From NCBI GenBank assembly GCA_018238155.1, contig JABCTZ010000032.1, positions 91,034 to 155,033 of the forward strand: a stretch of DNA of 64,000 nt, written 5' to 3'. Positions within the stretch are counted from its first letter, which is position 1. Each line of letters opens with the position of its first letter. Shown here piece after piece: positions 16,066 to 25,122 of this stretch. A model generated the notes under the pieces. That model did no database searches, had not been told where the DNA came from, and saw nothing but the letters and a program-made list of their open reading frames with translations. Position numbers and translations under genes: made by a program. The stretch is from Candidatus Heimdallarchaeota archaeon. GTDB lineage: Archaea; Asgardarchaeota; Heimdallarchaeia; JABLTI01.

Positions 16066-18990
16066 TCATTTGAGAAGATTTTCAGCTATTTTTCTCTTCC
16101 ATTGAGTGGGTATTTTTTGCCCAAATAACTTGTTTAGTGCTCTGTTTGCTTCAAATAGGAATAATTTTGCTTCCTCAAGCGTTGGTATATATGGTAATTC
16201 GCCTGGTTTTGTGTGTTTAATTTTCTGTGCCCAGAATCTATTCAAACTCTTTAGTTCAACATTGGCTGGCAAAGATATTTTTGAAGTATCGGCGGCTCGT
16301 AGAATTTTGCCTAATTCCTTAGATTCTACAACATCTTGGAAGCGAGGTAATTTCTCAATATCTGATATTTCTTGAATTTCAAGAAGCAATTTCTGTTTTA
16401 AAATAGATTCTACTACACTACCGATATCAAAAACAACTCTTCGAGTATCGCCTTTAGAGATATCTTCCACACTAGTTACTATCATTTCTTTCAATTGATC
16501 TGGTAAATTTTTCATACTGAGGAAAAGATCTTTTGTGAAAAATGTACCTTCAAGTTGATTTGTTTGTATTAATTTTTCAATTAATATTCGAATCTCTTCT
16601 TTATCTTTAATTGTATATTCCTTAGCAAATTTTTCTAGATTTATACTACCTGCATTAGTTATTATTCTAGCAAGTAAGTCAAATACTACAAAATTATCTT
16701 CGTTTATGAATTCTCCCTTTACATACCCTTCTTCAGAAATCTTCTCAAAAATAATTCTAGTACTTTCCTCTGTAGTGTCATAAGATTTAGAGATTTCTTT
16801 TAATGATATTATCGGTGTTCTTTCTGCAACTTCAACCATTTCAGAAATTAAGTCTTCGGAAATTGATAATAGCAATGAAGATCTATCCATATGTATTGGT
16901 GCAGGAATTTCTTTCCGCTCAACAAGATCTTTAAGAATCAATTTTAATGTTTTAATTTCAATATTAGTATCTTCTGCAAGGTTAGCCACTTTAACTTGTT
17001 TAATCTTCTTTAGATGCATTGCTCCTACTCTTTTCCAATAGGCTTGTCTAACTATTTCGCGTGCATAATCTTTTGTAAGAATGAAATTCTTTGATTTATC
17101 CATAACATATCTATCATTAAGTAAAGGAATTGACTCAATGTAAGTAATTAACCGTTCCTCTGATAACCATAACAATGAGATAATATCAGAAACTTTTGCT
17201 TTTTGTGTAGTTTTACTGGACTTTGATAGTTGTCTTCGAATTGTACTATCAATTATATTTGCTAAATCATCATTGACTTCATGAAGTTTCTCTAATCGAT
17301 TTCCAAAATCAGATTTTTCTTCTCGGAGTTTAGTTAGTACTTTTGTTTTTGATTTTTGGTCTTCTTCCAATCGATGGATTGTTTCAAGATCCTTTGCTCT
17401 CTTCGAATCTTTTTGAATTAGCTCTTCTCGATGAGTATTAATAGTTTCATCTCTAACTTTCAAAGCATACTTGAGCGCTTTAACAGTTTCACCTTTTTCT
17501 TCATTACTAAAATATTTATCAAGTCTATTAGAAACCCAAGGAATTCTTTTTTCGGTAAAGAAATACAGAACAAATATTAGAATTATTATCATGAATATTG
17601 GTACTAAAACTGCTGAAATAATGGTTGGTATTAATTTATCCAATTCTATAATGGGAGTTGTTATTTGAGGGTTTATTAGTTGTACTCCAACTAATAATTG
17701 ATAGTCTCCTTCTGCAAAATCATCTTCATCATAGTCACCAATAAAAGTGATAGAGATATAATAGGTACCATTTTTTATCTCAATGAATGGAATTTTTTCT
17801 GCAGCACCATTGAGCACTCGTTTAGATTCGTCGATTTTAGTTTTTTCAGAGTCAAAGAGAGTTAAATCAAAATTATGATCCTCTGGAACTTCGAGGAAAG
17901 CATAGAAGGTAGATGCACCAAAGACTGAGAAGGTGTAAAAGTCAATTTGGTCACCATTCCAAAATAAACTACCATTAATTTCAATACTTGACAGAGGAGT
18001 AATAAATTCGGCTTCCTCTGCGGAATTACCAGCATCAATGCCATTGTTAGCATCATTTTGTGAATCTAATATAATTGATAAATTATAAGAAATAATATCA
18101 AAAAGATTAAGTGTGTCTATTAATTGTATTCCAATTTTGTATTCTCCTTCTAGAGAAATTGCCCAAGATATTTTATCAATGAAACCTGATGTGTGTGTGG
18201 ATTTACTAAGTTCTTGATTATTAATATCATAGAGAAAAACATCTACATTTGAAGTGTTTAATGATTCAAGAAGAACCGTGATTTTTTGTCCAGAAGTTAT
18301 GGAAATCGAATAGAAATCAGAAGTATCACTGCCTTCAACAAGTGTCCCATTTGAAACTCCTTGAGTTATAAGTAATGGAGAGCTTAAGTGAGCTGGCGCA
18401 TCATGATTTGAATTAAAATCATTTTGTGTGATGAAGTACAACGAAAAACTATAGTTGCCAACTTGATCGAAACTGGCCGGAATTATTGAAATCGAATAAT
18501 TATCTGCTGATGCAGTGGAATAGAAAATAGTTTCTTTTATTCCTGCTCCTTTGAGGTTTTGAGGGAGCGGAACAAAATTACCATCGTATAATTTCAAATC
18601 GAAATTCATTGAGAGATTTAGTGGAATCATAGACACATCGATTATTGAACCTGCCTCTACTTCAAAAGTATAATAATCCTCATCACTAGTAACAAGTGAT
18701 CCATTATAATCTCCAATAGTTATTGGAGTAGCAAGCGGAAGAGAATTGCCAGCATCTCCACCTGTGCTAGCATCATCTTCATCCCAATTTGGCGTTAGCA
18801 AACTTTCTCTAAAAGTAATAGATTTTAGTGAAATTGAATCAGATATTTTTGTATAGTCTTCATTGAAATTATTGTCTTGAATACCAATTACACTAAGAGA
18901 TAATACTGAAATAACAAAAATTATTACTACAAGTTTTATAATATTTTTATTTCTCAATTTGGGTGACTCACGACATCTTTCTGATTTCAA
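16066..18990 (-). CDS. Transmembrane receptor-like protein: PPC-like repeats outside, coiled coil and winged-helix-like array inside, 974 aa
   Basis: A signal anchor (about 17-37) is followed by three beta-rich repeats of about 115 residues, each opening with a Gly/Asp/Asn segment (GGDAGNSLPLATPI, NDFNSNHDAPAHL, GIDAGNSAEEAEFI) and containing a D-x-YTF or D-FY-S motif. These match bacterial pre-peptidase C-terminal (PPC) domains. A membrane helix lies at about 450-478. The cytoplasmic side has a coiled coil (about 505-575) and about 380 residues of winged-helix-like units with recurring pattern (I.LKEISKSY.TTEES.RIIFEKI..EGYVKG). No enzyme motif is seen. The start is TTG at 18990 with only weak SD; an internal TTG 13 codons on is possible. 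A TATA-like ATTTAAAAG lies near 19033-19041. Confidence 0.8.
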   Translation of the reverse strand: MKSERCRESPKLRNKNIIKLVVIIFVISVLSLSVIGIQDNNFNEDYTKISDSISLKSITFRESLLTPNWDEDDASTGGDAGNSLPLATPITIGDYNGSLVTSDEDYYTFEVEAGSIIDVSMIPLNLSMNFDLKLYDGNFVPLPQNLKGAGIKETIFYSTASADNYSISIIPASFDQVGNYSFSLYFITQNDFNSNHDAPAHLSSPLLITQGVSNGTLVEGSDTSDFYSISITSGQKITVLLESLNTSNVDVFLYDINNQELSKSTHTSGFIDKISWAISLEGEYKIGIQLIDTLNLFDIISYNLSIILDSQNDANNGIDAGNSAEEAEFITPLSSIEINGSLFWNGDQIDFYTFSVFGASTFYAFLEVPEDHNFDLTLFDSEKTKIDESKRVLNGAAEKIPFIEIKNGTYYISITFIGDYDEDDFAEGDYQLLVGVQLINPQITTPIIELDKLIPTIISAVLVPIFMIIILIFVLYFFTEKRIPWVSNRLDKYFSNEEKGETVKALKYALKVRDETINTHREELIQKDSKRAKDLETIHRLEEDQKSKTKVLTKLREEKSDFGNRLEKLHEVNDDLANIIDSTIRRQLSKSSKTTQKAKVSDIISLLWLSEERLITYIESIPLLNDRYVMDKSKNFILTKDYAREIVRQAYWKRVGAMHLKKIKQVKVANLAEDTNIEIKTLKLILKDLVERKEIPAPIHMDRSSLLLSISEDLISEMVEVAERTPIISLKEISKSYDTTEESTRIIFEKISEEGYVKGEFINEDNFVVFDLLARIITNAGSINLEKFAKEYTIKDKEEIRILIEKLIQTNQLEGTFFTKDLFLSMKNLPDQLKEMIVTSVEDISKGDTRRVVFDIGSVVESILKQKLLLEIQEISDIEKLPRFQDVVESKELGKILRAADTSKISLPANVELKSLNRFWAQKIKHTKPGELPYIPTLEEAKLFLFEANRALNKLFGQKIPTQWKRKIAENLLK

Positions 18991-19032
18991 AAACTAACTT
19001 TTTCTCTCTTCTTTTATAAGCTTAAAGAATTA

Positions 19033-19041
19033 CTTTTAAAT
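19033..19041 (-). promoter_or_regulatory. TATA-like element upstream of the PPC receptor-like gene
   Basis: On the minus strand this reads as ATTTAAAAG, about 45 bases upstream of the start at 18990, the distance expected for a short-leader archaeal promoter. The rest of the 238-base gap to the eIF5A gene is AT-rich with no other clear element. Confidence 0.35.
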
Positions 19042-19228
19042 GCTTGTTGTGACTCTGTAAAGTACAATACTTCATAATATACGTTATGGTACAATGATAT
19101 TTTGTTATAAAAGGATAAAAATTTATCTTACTAAAAGTGAAATTAGAAATATACTACAAAATAACAAACCAAAAAAACTTTAATGCTGAAGTTAAGTAAA
19201 TAAACAAAAAATGAAAGAGTGAATAAAA

Positions 19229-19654
19229 ATGTCTACACGCCCAACAGATGCAAATTCCATCAAAAGAGGTAGTTATATTATTGTTGATGATGAACCTTGT
19301 GTGGTCTTAGATTTGAGCCATTCTAAAACAGGTAAACATGGTCACGCGAAGATAAGAATGGAAGTTATTGGTTTATTTGACAAGAAGAAACGATCACCAG
19401 TTATGCCTTCTACACATAAAGTTCAAGTACCAATAATTGATAAACGAAATGCTCAAGTAATTACAACTGAAGGTGATGAAATATCTGTAATGGACAAAGA
19501 ATCATTTGAAACATTATCCATTCCAAAACCTTCACAAGATGAGCATATTGCTAAACTAAAAGAAATTACCTCTGCAGGTAAAATAGCTGAAATAGAATAT
19601 TGGATAGTTATGAATAGATTTCTAGTTAATAGAGTACGAGAAATAGAATTATAG
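19229..19654 (+). CDS. eif5A: Translation factor eIF5A (aIF5A), 141 aa
   Basis: eIF5A binds stalled ribosomes and helps peptide-bond formation at difficult sequences such as polyproline. The N-terminal SH3-like domain carries the hypusine loop SKTGKHGHAK, with K36 as the residue to be modified by deoxyhypusine synthase. A C-terminal OB-fold domain follows from about residue 75. Length and sequence are normal for archaea. The synthase gene is not in the window. The gene is a single unit ended by a perfect hairpin terminator. Identification is close to certain. Confidence 0.97.
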   Translation: MSTRPTDANSIKRGSYIIVDDEPCVVLDLSHSKTGKHGHAKIRMEVIGLFDKKKRSPVMPSTHKVQVPIIDKRNAQVITTEGDEISVMDKESFETLSIPKPSQDEHIAKLKEITSAGKIAEIEYWIVMNRFLVNRVREIEL

Positions 19655-19660
19655 TAAAAG

Positions 19661-19699
19661 TAGGTCGAAGAATCGACCTATCTGTTACTTCTTTTTTTA
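19661..19699 (+). terminator. Perfect hairpin terminator of the eIF5A gene
   Basis: TAGGTCGA at 19661-19668 pairs with TCGACCTA at 19673-19680 around AGAA, then a tract ending CTTCTTTTTTTATTT. It lies between convergent genes and could end transcription for the plus strand. Confidence 0.85.
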
Positions 19700-20152
19700 T
19701 TTAATGTTATTTATCTCAACTTTAATAACATTTGGAATTTCTTCAAGTTCGGAAATAACATTTTCCCTAGATAACTTAATTGATGATTTCATGACTAATC
19801 CATCCCAGAAGCAATCTGATTTTGCAATACAAACACCTGTTGAATAGATAATTTCAGAAACAATTTTATTTAGCTTTGCTAATATTTTTCCACTTGTTTG
19901 TGGACTCACGCTATCAATTACTATTTTAATCCACCAAATTTCCTCATCATTCACAGGGAAAAAACGCAACATTCTACTTTTCTTAGAATAAACTGTTAAG
20001 AAAACATCTCCTGATTTTTTCAAGTCATTGCGTACGGCTTTAGGCAGTATTACTGAGTCACTCGCTACATCAATTTTAACTTTATTACATTCAATAATAT
20101 TCACTGTGATTCCTCGCTTCTTTTGCATTCCTTTAATTTGACCATTAGTCAA
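19697..20152 (-). CDS. Probable AbrB-like plus ACT-like regulatory protein, about 151 aa
   Basis: Residues about 20-60 contain a swapped-hairpin AbrB-like segment (SVILPKAVRNDLKKSGD, then VFLTVYSK), as found in archaeal DNA-binding regulators. Residues about 72-150 alternate beta strands and helices in an ACT-like pattern (WWIKIVIDSVSPQTSGKILA ending in VIKVEIN), a fold used for small-ligand sensing. A fusion of the two would be an allosteric regulator. The start drawn is TTG at 20152; the ATG at 20128, nine codons in, is equally possible. The gene is convergent with eIF5A. The call is by pattern only, and the effector is unknown. Confidence 0.6.
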   Translation of the reverse strand: MTNGQIKGMQKKRGITVNIIECNKVKIDVASDSVILPKAVRNDLKKSGDVFLTVYSKKSRMLRFFPVNDEEIWWIKIVIDSVSPQTSGKILAKLNKIVSEIIYSTGVCIAKSDCFWDGLVMKSSIKLSRENVISELEEIPNVIKVEINNIK

Positions 20153-20294
20153 TATTTTAATAAAATACTGATTGAGGTAATAACTGTTATGATTAAGGAA
20201 TTTCCTTTATAAAAATAGTATTAACTATCCACAAAAGCAAAATTAAATAATGAATCCATATAATGTGTAATATAGATTACATGGATGTTAAAAT

Positions 20295-21164
20295 ATGGCG
20301 ATAGAAAATGTTTGGATAATAGATAGTTCAAGTGGAATTTGTATCTATGATTGGTATGCTAGACAACAAGATAAAAATATTGATGAACAACTTGTTTCAG
20401 GGTTATTAATAGCCTTTAAAAATTTTTCAAGTGAAGCTGGTCTTGTAGATATTTCTGCAATTGAAGGTATTGACAAAAAACTTGCCTACAAAACAGATGA
20501 GCAGTTTATCATTGCCGGTGTTTGCCACACCAAAGATTATGAAGCATTAGTTGATAGAACTTTCTTGGGATTATTGAAACAATTCAGGGAGAAGTATAAG
20601 GATTTGTTAGATAGTGGTATGACAACCGATGTGTCACCATTTAGAACATTTGATGAAGAGGTTAAAGAAGCACTAATAGATGTCTCATCCTCGAGAAATA
20701 TTATAACCATGGTATCTGGAGTAATCACTTCTTTATTTATAGCTGGTTTAATATTTACTGGTTATTTCTTTGCTATTACGCCACTTCAAAGTGTTGTGGA
20801 TCCTGGTGTTGCAAATATTATTGGTTTATTTCTTCTTCTAATTGGAATGATGATCGCAGGATTTGCGGGTGGGTTAGTTGCTGGCGATAGGAAGCTTGGC
20901 ATAATCGCTTCTGTTCTTTCAACATTGCCAATACTTGGTTTAATGATAGGGTCGTTCAGTCCTTCATGGAACGATGTTGGTGGTATTACATCAATAGTAT
21001 TCTATTCATTACTCTATTTTCTACTCTTTGGTGCATTGTCTGCCGTTGGTGGTATGTTAGGTGGTTATATTAAGGAAAGTAAGTTCTTCTTTCCTCCTAC
21101 CGAATCTGATGAAGATGACAATGAAGAGGATGAAGAAGAGGAAAAATATGAAGAATTTGATTAA
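20295..21164 (+). CDS. Longin/roadblock-like domain fused to a four-helix membrane region with acidic tail, 289 aa
   Basis: The first about 120 residues begin VWIIDSSSGICIYDWYAR and continue in a beta-beta-alpha-like pattern typical of longin or roadblock domains, which bind small GTPases in eukaryotic and Asgard vesicle systems. Residues about 130-265 hold four hydrophobic helices rich in Gly. The end (about 270-289) is almost wholly Asp and Glu. The longin-like part would face the cytosol. The gene is convergent with a second acidic membrane protein. Longin domains are common in Asgard genomes, but fusion to a membrane bundle is unusual. The family assignment is an inference from the N-terminal pattern. 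Confidence 0.65.
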   Translation: MAIENVWIIDSSSGICIYDWYARQQDKNIDEQLVSGLLIAFKNFSSEAGLVDISAIEGIDKKLAYKTDEQFIIAGVCHTKDYEALVDRTFLGLLKQFREKYKDLLDSGMTTDVSPFRTFDEEVKEALIDVSSSRNIITMVSGVITSLFIAGLIFTGYFFAITPLQSVVDPGVANIIGLFLLLIGMMIAGFAGGLVAGDRKLGIIASVLSTLPILGLMIGSFSPSWNDVGGITSIVFYSLLYFLLFGALSAVGGMLGGYIKESKFFFPPTESDEDDNEEDEEEEKYEEFD

Positions 21165-21226
21165 AACAATTAATCATTTTTATAAAAATAAAACAAAGAG
21201 AAGAAGAAAATTCTTCTTCCATTTTT

Positions 21227-23806
21227 CTAAGCTATTTCTTGAGTATCAAATTGTAGTTGAGTCAATGCTGCAGTAATACCCGCATCATCTGTTATATCCA
21301 TTGCATTGCTAATAGCTGTAAAAGCATCTCGCCATACTGCTAAATAGCTTTCAAAGTAATCTGGGATTAATTCTGTATCAAGATTGCTAAAAATATCTGT
21401 TATTAGTATACTCTCAGCAGAATCCATTGTTGTTTGTGCACTGACGTAATCAGTAGCTTTATACTCTTCACAAGCCGTCCACAATAAACCTGTTGCATCA
21501 GCTAATTGTGCAGTATAATTACCAAATTCTTTTGGTTTGAAATCACTAATTAGTGTCTTTTCAAAATCAGCACCAATATCATTGAAGAAACTACCATATT
21601 CGTTAGCATTTATCTTATTTCTAAATGATATTGCTGCAATATCAGCTAAGTCACCAAAGTTTTTTGTATCTGTAGCATCAGCAATTATCGAAGGCATGGG
21701 TGAAGCTGTATAATCAACTGCAAGAATATCGTTTCCTTCTGTACTGAATATGCTTAAAACACTTGTAATTCCAATATATGTGCTAGCAAAAGACTTCTGT
21801 TCATTGAGTAAAGGATCCATTAAGTCCAATAGATCTGTAAGCATCAATGAAAAACCATCTGTAATTTCAACAGCAAAGATAGCTCCTAATGTACCAGGAT
21901 CAAAATCCTGAATACCTCCTTTTGATCGGATATCAGCGATTTTCATTGTTGCATTTTCGTAAGCTTCATATGCTTCAACAAATCGATAATTCTTTAGATA
22001 GTCATTACCAACTAATGCGTAATATGAAATCCAGAGCATCTCCTTTGTAGGAGTTAAAGATTCATTAGCAAAACGTACAAATGATTGCAATCCATCAAGA
22101 TGTCCTCGGTACTCGCCAAGTTTGTCTTGCAATTGAGATATAACATCACTTATTTTTTCTGGAAAAGTTGACAAATCTAATTCAGATAAGGATTCTGCAA
22201 CTTCATCAAAAGAACCTGATACATCAGCTGTTTCTAAAACATTAAGAGCATAATTAAGGTTTTCTTGTGCAGCTTCCATACCTTCAATAGAGCTTCTGAT
22301 ACTTGCTCGTAAATCATCAGTATTTGTAACATTGTCTGCAAGGTAATTTGTGTCGCCATCACCAATAAAAGGTGAAGCGCTACTTGATTGTCCAAAATCA
22401 GCCATACTTCCAGTTGCATTATTGAAACTGTTAGTTAGTTGGAAAATTCCACTAAATAATGGATAGAGAACATGAGTAAAGGAAAGCGTAGCTAGTGCAA
22501 GCTGATCTCCTGCCTCAATCAATGGTCCGTACTGTCCAGATACTAGCACAGCAAAGTTAATCACACCAATATTTCTTAATCCTTGATAATTTATCTGAGA
22601 AATATTGAACCAATACCCTGCATCTTGAAGATTTCCTTCGATATTCTCTCCAAGAATAGATGGATTATTATCTAAATCTTCAAAACTAGTAAATGCAGTT
22701 GTTAACTGTGATGATCCAGCCAAGAATGCAGTGCTTGCTTGTATAATTCCATATGTGGATGAAAATAGAATTGGTGTAAAAACAGCAAAGATTATTAGTC
22801 CAATACTGAGTAATGGAATTCCAATCCAATTGCCAACTTTCTTCTTTGGTTTTGCAATATTTTTGGTTAAAGCGGCAGCAATTGTAACCACAATTACCAT
22901 CAGAACAAACATTAGAACTAAATCAATGATCCAAACCCATGTTTGAATTCGACCGAAATCAAAATTAACATTAAATAGGCTTTGGAATGCCTCATATGCG
23001 CCTAATGCAAAATCCGTGCTTGCAAATAATGGTGTTAAAGGATTGAGTAGTGATAAATTAAATATCAAAGTTATAAACGGTAAAGCAAAGGTAACGGTAA
23101 AAATAATCAAAGCACCTATTAGTCCTTTCTGTATGCTTCTGCTAGCTAATCCTGGGATCATCAATGCAATAAGAACTACTACTAGCTCAATGTAATATAA
23201 ATCAGGACTGCCTGCACCATTCTTCCATAATGGAATAGTGAACAATATTTCAGCTAAAATAGCGATAAATAGCCCTATGCCAAACCCAATCCAAAATGAA
23301 GTATTTTGTTTCTTCCTTTTCTTCTTCTTTTTCTTTTTGGGTTCTTTAATTTCAGTAACTTCAAAAGTATGCTCTTCGGCATCGATTTCAGCTACTTGCC
23401 CTTCTTCATCGAAATCAATTGGTTTTTCGTCAGGTAGGGGTATTGTAGGAATATCTAATTCTATTTCTGCTTCTTCTTCTGAAACTTCCTCGACTTCTTC
23501 CTCATCTTCAGTAATCTCTTCAATTTCAACAACTGGTTCAGTTTCTAGTTCTTCGTCTGTTTTCTCGATTTCAGCTTCGCTTTCTTCGATAGAATCATCT
23601 GTTGTAACAGTTTCTTCTATTTCTTCTGAACTTTCTGTTGATTCAAGATCTTCAGCAATTTCTTCGCTGTCTTTCTCAACTTCATTGGAGATTTCTGCTT
23701 CTTCGGTTTGAAGAGGGTTTTCTTTGTCCTCTTCCTCAGTCACTTGAGTGGTTTCAGCTTCCTCTTGGGTTTCTTCTAATTCACCCTTAATATTTTCTTC
23801 GGACAA
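21227..23806 (-). CDS. Large acidic multi-pass membrane protein, 859 aa
   Basis: I do not recognise the family. The first about 155 residues are almost all Glu, Asp, Ser and Thr and end in a run of Lys/Arg (KKKKKKRKK). Five hydrophobic helices follow between about 172 and 352. The remaining about 500 residues are mostly helical, with repeated Leu/Ala heptad-like stretches and no Cys-rich or catalytic motif. The basic run suggests the acidic N-terminus is cytosolic and the large domain is probably outside. The gene starts with ATG at 23806 behind AGGAAATGATT. Its end meets the longin-like gene end to end with about 60 bases between. A structural or surface role is a guess. Confidence 0.75.
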   Translation of the reverse strand: MSEENIKGELEETQEEAETTQVTEEEDKENPLQTEEAEISNEVEKDSEEIAEDLESTESSEEIEETVTTDDSIEESEAEIEKTDEELETEPVVEIEEITEDEEEVEEVSEEEAEIELDIPTIPLPDEKPIDFDEEGQVAEIDAEEHTFEVTEIKEPKKKKKKKRKKQNTSFWIGFGIGLFIAILAEILFTIPLWKNGAGSPDLYYIELVVVLIALMIPGLASRSIQKGLIGALIIFTVTFALPFITLIFNLSLLNPLTPLFASTDFALGAYEAFQSLFNVNFDFGRIQTWVWIIDLVLMFVLMVIVVTIAAALTKNIAKPKKKVGNWIGIPLLSIGLIIFAVFTPILFSSTYGIIQASTAFLAGSSQLTTAFTSFEDLDNNPSILGENIEGNLQDAGYWFNISQINYQGLRNIGVINFAVLVSGQYGPLIEAGDQLALATLSFTHVLYPLFSGIFQLTNSFNNATGSMADFGQSSSASPFIGDGDTNYLADNVTNTDDLRASIRSSIEGMEAAQENLNYALNVLETADVSGSFDEVAESLSELDLSTFPEKISDVISQLQDKLGEYRGHLDGLQSFVRFANESLTPTKEMLWISYYALVGNDYLKNYRFVEAYEAYENATMKIADIRSKGGIQDFDPGTLGAIFAVEITDGFSLMLTDLLDLMDPLLNEQKSFASTYIGITSVLSIFSTEGNDILAVDYTASPMPSIIADATDTKNFGDLADIAAISFRNKINANEYGSFFNDIGADFEKTLISDFKPKEFGNYTAQLADATGLLWTACEEYKATDYVSAQTTMDSAESILITDIFSNLDTELIPDYFESYLAVWRDAFTAISNAMDITDDAGITAALTQLQFDTQEIA

Positions 23807-23987
23807 CTGTAATCATTTCCTCCGATTTTTTATAATCTACATCTAAATCAATTACAAAATGAAAGCTAATATAGCAGCTCTAATTTTGTTACTAAACTAT
23901 ATTCTGAGCTTAGTGTATAATAAGATAACTGCCTTTACATAATTTAACAACAAAAAATCGAACCAAAAAAGATTTCCTTTCCAATTT

Positions 23988-24410
23988 TTATTTGAAAACA
24001 ACTCTAAAGTCAGAAGCAATTTCTTTTTCAAATTGAAGTGCATTTTGGTAAAGCTTATGGATTGATCCAATCTCTCTCTTGTTCTTAGGTAAAAAAGCAA
24101 TAATAGTAATTTTTGTATCAAGATTTTCTTTCCCTATTTGTGAGATAAAATGATAAGCAATATCAATATTTTTCTCTGATTCCCAAGCTTGTATTGCAGC
24201 TAATTTTTTCACTCCTCGTAAGTTAAGGAATTTTGCTACATCAAACATGAACCCTGGTTTAAGTGTTGCTTTGTATTCTCTCTCTCTTTGAGAGACAGGA
24301 CCTTTAATATTCTGTCCAAATACTTTCTTTATATTCTCAAAGAGAAGTGGAAGAGTTTTAGTATCTAAAATTTTACTATGGGTAATTGATGAATTCGTAT
24401 TTGACATCAT
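23988..24410 (-). CDS. Orphan NuoC-like (complex I 30 kDa subunit) protein, 140 aa
   Basis: The middle and end follow the NuoC/EchD pattern: a start like DVAKFLNLRGVKKL, a beta region with DIAYHFIS, then IGSIHKLYQNALQFEKEIASDF, which matches the conserved (P)SI..LY..A.W.ERE..D.FG segment. In complex I and Ech-type hydrogenases this subunit sits beside the NuoD/HycE-like partner. Here no other complex I, Ech or Mrp gene is near. The protein ends four residues after the signature and lacks the usual C-terminal tail. Several conserved positions are changed (the Trp and second Glu-Arg of the signature). It may be a stand-alone relative. I am fairly sure of the fold, not of a function. Confidence 0.6.
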   Translation of the reverse strand: MMSNTNSSITHSKILDTKTLPLLFENIKKVFGQNIKGPVSQREREYKATLKPGFMFDVAKFLNLRGVKKLAAIQAWESEKNIDIAYHFISQIGKENLDTKITIIAFLPKNKREIGSIHKLYQNALQFEKEIASDFRVVFK

Positions 24411-24490
24411 TCTCTCTCAATAAATTCTCTAATTATTAATCTATTATTCTTACCTTTAGAGTTTTCGATTTATTTTACCCTCTAGGAAAA

Positions 24491-24514
24491 AAGCATTAAA
24501 TTCAATTAATGCTT
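24491..24514. other. Perfect inverted repeat between divergent genes
   Basis: AAGCATTAA at 24491-24499 and TTAATGCTT at 24506-24514 form a nine-base inverted repeat with a six-base spacer. It lies in the 284-base gap between the divergent NuoC-like gene and the small zinc protein gene. Because both genes point away, an operator is more likely than a terminator. The rest of this gap is AT-rich with a TTTTTAAATGG TATA-like element near 24570. Confidence 0.4.
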
Positions 24515-24694
24515 CTTACTTTGTTATTGTCAGTATCAAATAATTACAGTAAAATTCCTATATAGTTCTGTTTTTAAATGGTTGATAGTATCTTAATTTA
24601 GGACACGTTTGGTTTCGTAGTTGTAAATAGAAACAATTTTTCTCCTACAGAATCTTCTATCCTGTAAATCATATTGGGAAAATGATCGACAACA

Positions 24695-24970
24695 ATGTCT
24701 GTACAAAAAATATTTGGTTTGATTGTAACTGAACAAAAAGTTCCATTACTAGAAAAACCAGAAGAAAAAGATCAATGTTATTTATGCGGTTTTACATTTG
24801 GTGATGAGGATTGCGTATTGGTACTTGTAAATGAAGATCTCAATGAACGTAGAAAGACTCATCAGAAATGTTTACAGAGTCATATACAATTAATATCTAA
24901 AGATACAAAAATAGCTCTCGTTTGTGTAGAAACAAATGAAGTAATCGCTTATACTACAAATGGGAAATAA
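24695..24970 (+). CDS. Small zinc-knuckle-like protein, 91 aa
   Basis: I do not recognise the family. CYLCGFTFGDEDC at about residues 29-41 followed by THQKCLQSH at about 55-63 gives a C-x-x-C ... H-x-x-C arrangement that could bind one zinc. The C-terminal 25 residues form beta strands (KIALVCVETNEVIAY). There is no membrane segment. The ATG at 24695 has no obvious SD. The next gene, of unknown function, is 150 bases downstream on the same strand. Confidence 0.6.
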   Translation: MSVQKIFGLIVTEQKVPLLEKPEEKDQCYLCGFTFGDEDCVLVLVNEDLNERRKTHQKCLQSHIQLISKDTKIALVCVETNEVIAYTTNGK

Positions 24971-25122
24971 TCTAATAGAAGTCTGTTTTTTGGCTCCATT
25001 ATTTCACAGCTTATTGATTTTGCATTTGAAATCCCAGAATAACAATTAAACATAAATTCTATATGTAAGATAATAGTATCATACATTAAATAGTAGAGTT
25101 ATTCTAAGTGGAGTGTAAAGAA

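Noticed and set aside
23238..23711. Plus-strand Ser-rich frame of 157 codons
   Set aside because: It is the complement of the Glu-rich arm of the large membrane protein; the Ser runs come from TCT/TCC complements of acidic codons, and there is no SD.
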